NCBI GenBank assembly: GCA_001465015.1
Contig: LNEO01000246.1
Coordinates: 144,280 to 208,279 of the forward strand
Origin: Deltaproteobacteria bacterium Ga0077539
GTDB lineage: Bacteria > Myxococcota_A > Polyangia > Polyangiales > Ga0077539
Reading direction: 5' to 3'
DNA length: 64,000 nucleotides
A model generated the notes under the pieces. That model saw nothing but the letters and a program-made list of their open reading frames with translations. It had not been told where the DNA came from and ran no database searches. Both the position numbers and the translations under genes were made by a program. Shown here in pieces: positions 60,913-64,000 of this stretch (positions within the stretch are counted from its first letter, which is position 1; the number at the start of each line of letters is the position of its first letter).

Positions 60913-62016
60913 ATGCTCGCACTCGGCTCACTTCGTATCGGACCTCGCGCTGCGACCCTTGGCGCCGCGCTGGTCATCGCGCTGTCGGCCTGCGCGCCGG
61001 CGATGACCCCCGACGCGTCGCTCCCCGACAGCGCGGCAGACGTCGCCCCGCCGGACGCGACGACGGACTCTGGTGTGCTCGGCGACGCTCCCACCACGTG
61101 CGTCAACGTCGCGGGGTCGTGGGAGTGGGTCGGCACTTGCTCGGCGCCGGGCTATCGCCCGGACGAGCACACGTGCCTCACGCAAACCGGCTGCACGATC
61201 TCGGAGAACGGCGATTGGGAGCTGTCGGTCGCTGGCAACGTCGCCACGCGTCGATTGACGATGAGCCTGGACGGCACCGACGGAATGCAGACGATCACGT
61301 TCAACGGCGACACCGCCATGAGCGTGACCGAGCTCACTCGCCCGACGCGGGCGACCTGCCGATTCATGGGTCGTCGCGGGAGCTTTCCGGGCGCGACGAG
61401 CTACTGCTGCGACGTCTCGCGCGCGAGCTGCGGTGCTGGTCAGCGATGCGTGCAAGTACAAGCGCACACGAACCCGGCGCTCTTGACCAGCGCGTGCGTC
61501 CCCAACGGGACGATCGCGCCCGGCGCCGCGTGCACGCGAACGATGGATCGCACGGGGACCGATCAGTGCCAGGGAAACCACGGCTGCGTCGCGGTCGGAC
61601 AAATGTCGGCGACCAACCGCGTGTGCACCAGGCTCTGCTCGTCGGTCACCGGCTGCGGCACCGGCGAGGTGTGTCGTTGGAACGGCCAAGGACCCCGCAC
61701 CGGCGTGTGCCTTCCGCGCTGCGAGCTGCTCGGCACCGCGTGTCAGACCGGCACGACCTGTCGCCCGTACGACAGCTGGCGTACCGGCAATCGGCAAAAC
61801 GTCGACCCCGTGTGCGACCCGGCCGGTCCGCGCACCGATGGAATGCCCTGTAATTTCAGCACCGAATGCGGAGTCGACCTCGGCTGCCGCTGGTGGGTCG
61901 CGAGCCCCGTGTGCCGTCGCGTGTGCGACGACACGCACGCGTGCCCCGCGGGCGCCCGCTGCGACTTCGTCCCCAACGGAAGCTCGACCAACCTCGGCGT
62001 CTGCGTGACCGACTGA
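60913..62016 (+). CDS. Cys-rich lipoprotein of unknown function
   Basis: This is a 367-aa protein. The signal peptide (LGAALVIALSAC, lipobox SAC) is followed by an Asp/Ala/Pro linker. Residues about 60-150 are a beta-rich region (WEWVGTCSAPG, NGDWELSVAGNVATRRLTMSL). From about 155 onwards the protein is Cys-rich (CCDVSRASCGAGQRCVQV, CNFSTECGVDLGC, CDDTHACPAGARCDF), like small EGF- or Ig-like disulfide modules. ATG 60913 has an AGGA 11 bases upstream; GTG 60886 is an alternative. The gene ends 49 bases before the convergent sigma-54 activator. Confidence 0.75.
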   Translation: MLALGSLRIGPRAATLGAALVIALSACAPAMTPDASLPDSAADVAPPDATTDSGVLGDAPTTCVNVAGSWEWVGTCSAPGYRPDEHTCLTQTGCTISENGDWELSVAGNVATRRLTMSLDGTDGMQTITFNGDTAMSVTELTRPTRATCRFMGRRGSFPGATSYCCDVSRASCGAGQRCVQVQAHTNPALLTSACVPNGTIAPGAACTRTMDRTGTDQCQGNHGCVAVGQMSATNRVCTRLCSSVTGCGTGEVCRWNGQGPRTGVCLPRCELLGTACQTGTTCRPYDSWRTGNRQNVDPVCDPAGPRTDGMPCNFSTECGVDLGCRWWVASPVCRRVCDDTHACPAGARCDFVPNGSSTNLGVCVTD

Positions 62017-62065
62017 GCGACAGGGCCTCGGGCGCGCACGGCGTCCGCCACCCTCGCACAAGAAA

Positions 62066-63859
62066 TCAACCTCGGCCGCGGGGGCGGGGCAGATCGTAGC
62101 GCTCGATGAGGTTGACGATCTGACTGCGCGAGATCCCCAGCACCTCGGCGGCGCGCGTCTGATTGTGCTGGCAGTGCTCGAGGACGCGTCGGACGTGGTC
62201 GCGCTCGGCGTCGGCCTTTACCTCCGTGAGCGTGCGCAACACCGCCCCGTCATCGGCGCTCGGAGCCTTCGTGTCCGCTGGCGGCGGAGCGGTCGGCGGC
62301 CGCGGCGGAGCGGGCATGGCGACGAGCTTCGCGACCGACAAGTGCTCGGGCAAGATCACGTCGCCGTCGGCGAGGATCAACGCGCGGGTCATCTCGTTGC
62401 GCAGCTCGCGGACGTTTCCGCGCCATCGGTGCCGCTCGAGCACCGCGAGCGCCTCTGGCGAGAGCGCGGGCGGCTTGCGGTCCGACGCCCTCGCGGCCAT
62501 TGTGAGAAACCGCTCGGCGAGCGGCGCGATCTCGCCCAGCCTCTCTCGCAGCGGCGGGACCTGCAGCGTAAAGCCGTTGAGCCGAAAGAAGAGGTCCCCG
62601 CGAAAGTCCGCGCGCGAGACGGCCGCGTCCAGGTCTCGGTTGGTCGCGGCGATGAAGCGCACGTCCACCGGGCGCTCTTCAGTCGAGCCCACCCGCCGCA
62701 CCTTTCGCTCTTCGAGCACGCGCAAGAGCTTGGCCTGCACCGAGGGCGCGAGCTCGCCGACCTCGTCGAAGAAGACCGTTCCGCCCGCGGCAGACTCGAT
62801 GATCCCGGCGCGCGCCGCGGACGCGCCGGTGAACGCGCCGCGCTCGTAGCCGAACAGCTCCGCCTCGACGAGGGTCTCGGTGAACGCCGCGCAGTTGACC
62901 GCGCAATACGGCTTGCCGTTGCGCTTGGATCGACGGTGAATCTCTGCGGCGACGACCTCCTTGCCCGTCCCCATCTCGCCGAGCAAGAGCACCGAGACGT
63001 CGGTCCTGGCGACGCGATCGACCAACGCGAAGAGGGCGCGCATCGACGGGTCCTCGACGATGACGGTCGCGTCACGCTCGGGAGCGGGCTTCGATGGCCG
63101 CGTCGAGAGCGCGGTGTTGACGTGCTCGATCAGCGCGTCCGGCGTCCGACCGTGCTGCGGATACGCCGCGAACGCAGCGCGCGCGCGGACCCCGGCCGCC
63201 GCCAGCGACGCGTCGACCTTCGCGAGCGCGTCCGACGGATCGCCGCTGGCCGAGAGCAAGAGCTCGTACTCGAGCGGAGCGTACCGCGCGAACACGTCGG
63301 ACGCGCCGAGCGCGGTCCCGATCAGCGCCTCGACGTTGACGTCCGTCGCTGCCTCGATTCGAACGCGCGCGATCGAGAACCGCGTCGAGCGATCGATCGC
63401 AGCGCGCTCGCACTCGTCGGCGATCCGCGCTTCGAAGTACTCGTGCGTCCGAGCCGAACGCCGGGTGTCGCTCTGCGGCGTGCTCTTCGAGCGACCGTGA
63501 ATGACGCACGGCACCCTTCCGATCGAAAACTCCTCGCCCGCCGCGACGTCGACGTGACGCCCTTTCTCGATCGCGACGCCGTTCACCGTGGTCTTGTTGG
63601 CGCTGCCGAGGTCTTCGATCTGAATCGTGCGGCCGACGTGCAGCGCGGCGTGCGAGCGCGACACCGACGGGGCGTCGACCACGATGTCGCTCGCGTTCGA
63701 TCGTCCGACGATGAGCGTCCTGCCCTCGGGCAACGCGATCGACTGCGGGGCGTCGCCGAGGACGTACAGCACCCGGACCTCGCGCGCGCGGTCGTCGCTC
63801 GACTCGACGACCGTGTTCCTCGCGGTCTCCGACGCCGAGCGCGCCTTCTCGATGCTCAT
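62066..63859 (-). CDS. FHA-domain sigma-54-dependent activator
   Basis: This is a 597-aa enhancer-binding protein. Residues about 30-120 are an FHA domain (TLIVGRSNASDIVVDAPSVS and LGSANKTTVNG) for phosphothreonine, so a Ser/Thr kinase may control it. Residues about 130-265 are unassigned. The AAA+ core has GEMGTGKEVVAAEIHRR (Walker A), the sigma-54 contact GYERGAFTGAS, GGTVFFDEVGEL (Walker B) and RWRGNVRELRNEMTRA. A Fis-type HTH (NQTRAAEVLGISRSQIVNLIERY) is at the C-terminus. ATG 63859 is chosen. Beyond it lie 141 bases with no gene but two direct GTGCACGG copies (63938 and 63967). Confidence 0.92.
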   Translation of the reverse strand: MSIEKARSASETARNTVVESSDDRAREVRVLYVLGDAPQSIALPEGRTLIVGRSNASDIVVDAPSVSRSHAALHVGRTIQIEDLGSANKTTVNGVAIEKGRHVDVAAGEEFSIGRVPCVIHGRSKSTPQSDTRRSARTHEYFEARIADECERAAIDRSTRFSIARVRIEAATDVNVEALIGTALGASDVFARYAPLEYELLLSASGDPSDALAKVDASLAAAGVRARAAFAAYPQHGRTPDALIEHVNTALSTRPSKPAPERDATVIVEDPSMRALFALVDRVARTDVSVLLLGEMGTGKEVVAAEIHRRSKRNGKPYCAVNCAAFTETLVEAELFGYERGAFTGASAARAGIIESAAGGTVFFDEVGELAPSVQAKLLRVLEERKVRRVGSTEERPVDVRFIAATNRDLDAAVSRADFRGDLFFRLNGFTLQVPPLRERLGEIAPLAERFLTMAARASDRKPPALSPEALAVLERHRWRGNVRELRNEMTRALILADGDVILPEHLSVAKLVAMPAPPRPPTAPPPADTKAPSADDGAVLRTLTEVKADAERDHVRRVLEHCQHNQTRAAEVLGISRSQIVNLIERYDLPRPRGRG

Positions 63860-64000
63860 GGCCCATCGTACCAACGGGCGAGCGCGACGATAGCCATCTA
63901 AAGGGTGTGACTCCCATCCTGCTCACGAGCGCAAGAGGTGCACGGATCTGCCATAGGCACCGAAACGTGCACGGCTGAGACAGAACGTATCGCCTGAGAA
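63860..64000. other. upstream region of the sigma-54 activator
   Basis: No gene is seen. Two identical GTGCACGG octamers (63938-63945 and 63967-63974), with start-to-start distance 29 bases, could be regulator sites for the divergent gene outside the window or for the activator itself. Confidence 0.3.

Overview
The window looks like chromosomal DNA of a high-GC Gram-negative bacterium of the Myxococcota, probably near the Polyangiales or Sandaracinaceae. This is inferred from gene style, not from a marker gene. The signs are very GC-rich coding with strong third-position bias, a Hanks-type Ser/Thr kinase, an FHA plus sigma-54 activator, many short-lipobox lipoproteins followed by Asp/Ser/Gly/Pro-rich linkers, a large NCGACG-type Cys-rich lipoprotein, a MopE-type metal-binding motif and a degenerate MYXO-CTERM-like tail. 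I saw no rRNA, tRNA, CRISPR array, IS element or prophage. The window is mainly housekeeping and envelope genes with about 53 coding loci.

Layout. 0-5 kb: the end of a sensor kinase and its OmpR-type regulator, a TIGR02757 protein, citrate synthase, a methyltransferase and a HEAT-repeat protein. 5-10 kb (+): an M23 peptidase, an SPFH/band-7 protein, an unknown protein translationally coupled to it, and a HerA-like ATPase. 10-16 kb (-): a beta-propeller-like protein, an SDR paralogue, an acyltransferase with a basic disordered tail and a membrane lipoprotein. 16-19 kb: a small membrane protein, a c-type cytochrome lipoprotein, a solitary HipA-like kinase, a zinc-ribbon protein and an array of five 22-bp palindromic repeats. 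19-24 kb (-): glnB-glnA behind a nested-dyad operator candidate, a small lipoprotein, and a large lipoprotein with a phosphohistidine-like domain placed before a PEP-synthase-type ATP-grasp. 24-26 kb (+): msrA and an exonuclease III homologue. 26-32.5 kb (-): hemH, xdhA, xdhB and an M48-TerB-like protein in one tight run. 32.6-33.8 kb (+): an ATP-grasp protein. 33.8-37.2 kb (-): rnhA, a TPR-like exported protein and a Ser/Thr kinase. 37.3-38.4 kb (+): a membrane-anchored unknown. 38.4-43.9 kb (-): four clustered genes including a CoA-transferase and a membrane alkaline-phosphatase-superfamily enzyme. 44-52.5 kb (+): an Xre regulator, an RNase Z-like hydrolase, a two-RRM glycine-rich protein, an ABC-F ATPase, an unknown and an 18-unit Cys-rich lipoprotein. 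52.5-57.5 kb: a phosphodiester glycosidase, an alpha/beta hydrolase, a frameshifted cytochrome gene, a tiny Cys-rich ORF and the PcrA/UvrD helicase. 57.6-62 kb (+): a truncated MYXO-CTERM-like ORF, two overlapping genes carrying three copies of a secreted collar-like domain, an AmpG-type MFS transporter and a Cys-rich lipoprotein. The last gene (-) is an FHA sigma-54 activator.

How they work together. glnB and glnA form the nitrogen-assimilation pair, and both target tyrosines are present. The hemH-xdhA-xdhB-M48 run couples haem synthesis to a molybdenum hydroxylase. The exported proteins at 49.9, 58.1, 58.6 and 60.9 kb look like a surface-protein neighbourhood.

The most unusual items are the palindrome array at 18779-18886, the three-copy secreted HTH-motif domain at 58.1-59.5 kb, the GWD-like domain order at 21.4-24.2 kb, the structured AT-richer island at 15988-16164, the nested dyad before glnB, the tandem-RRM protein with its long leader, and the three-unit higher-order repeat of the 884-aa Cys-rich lipoprotein.
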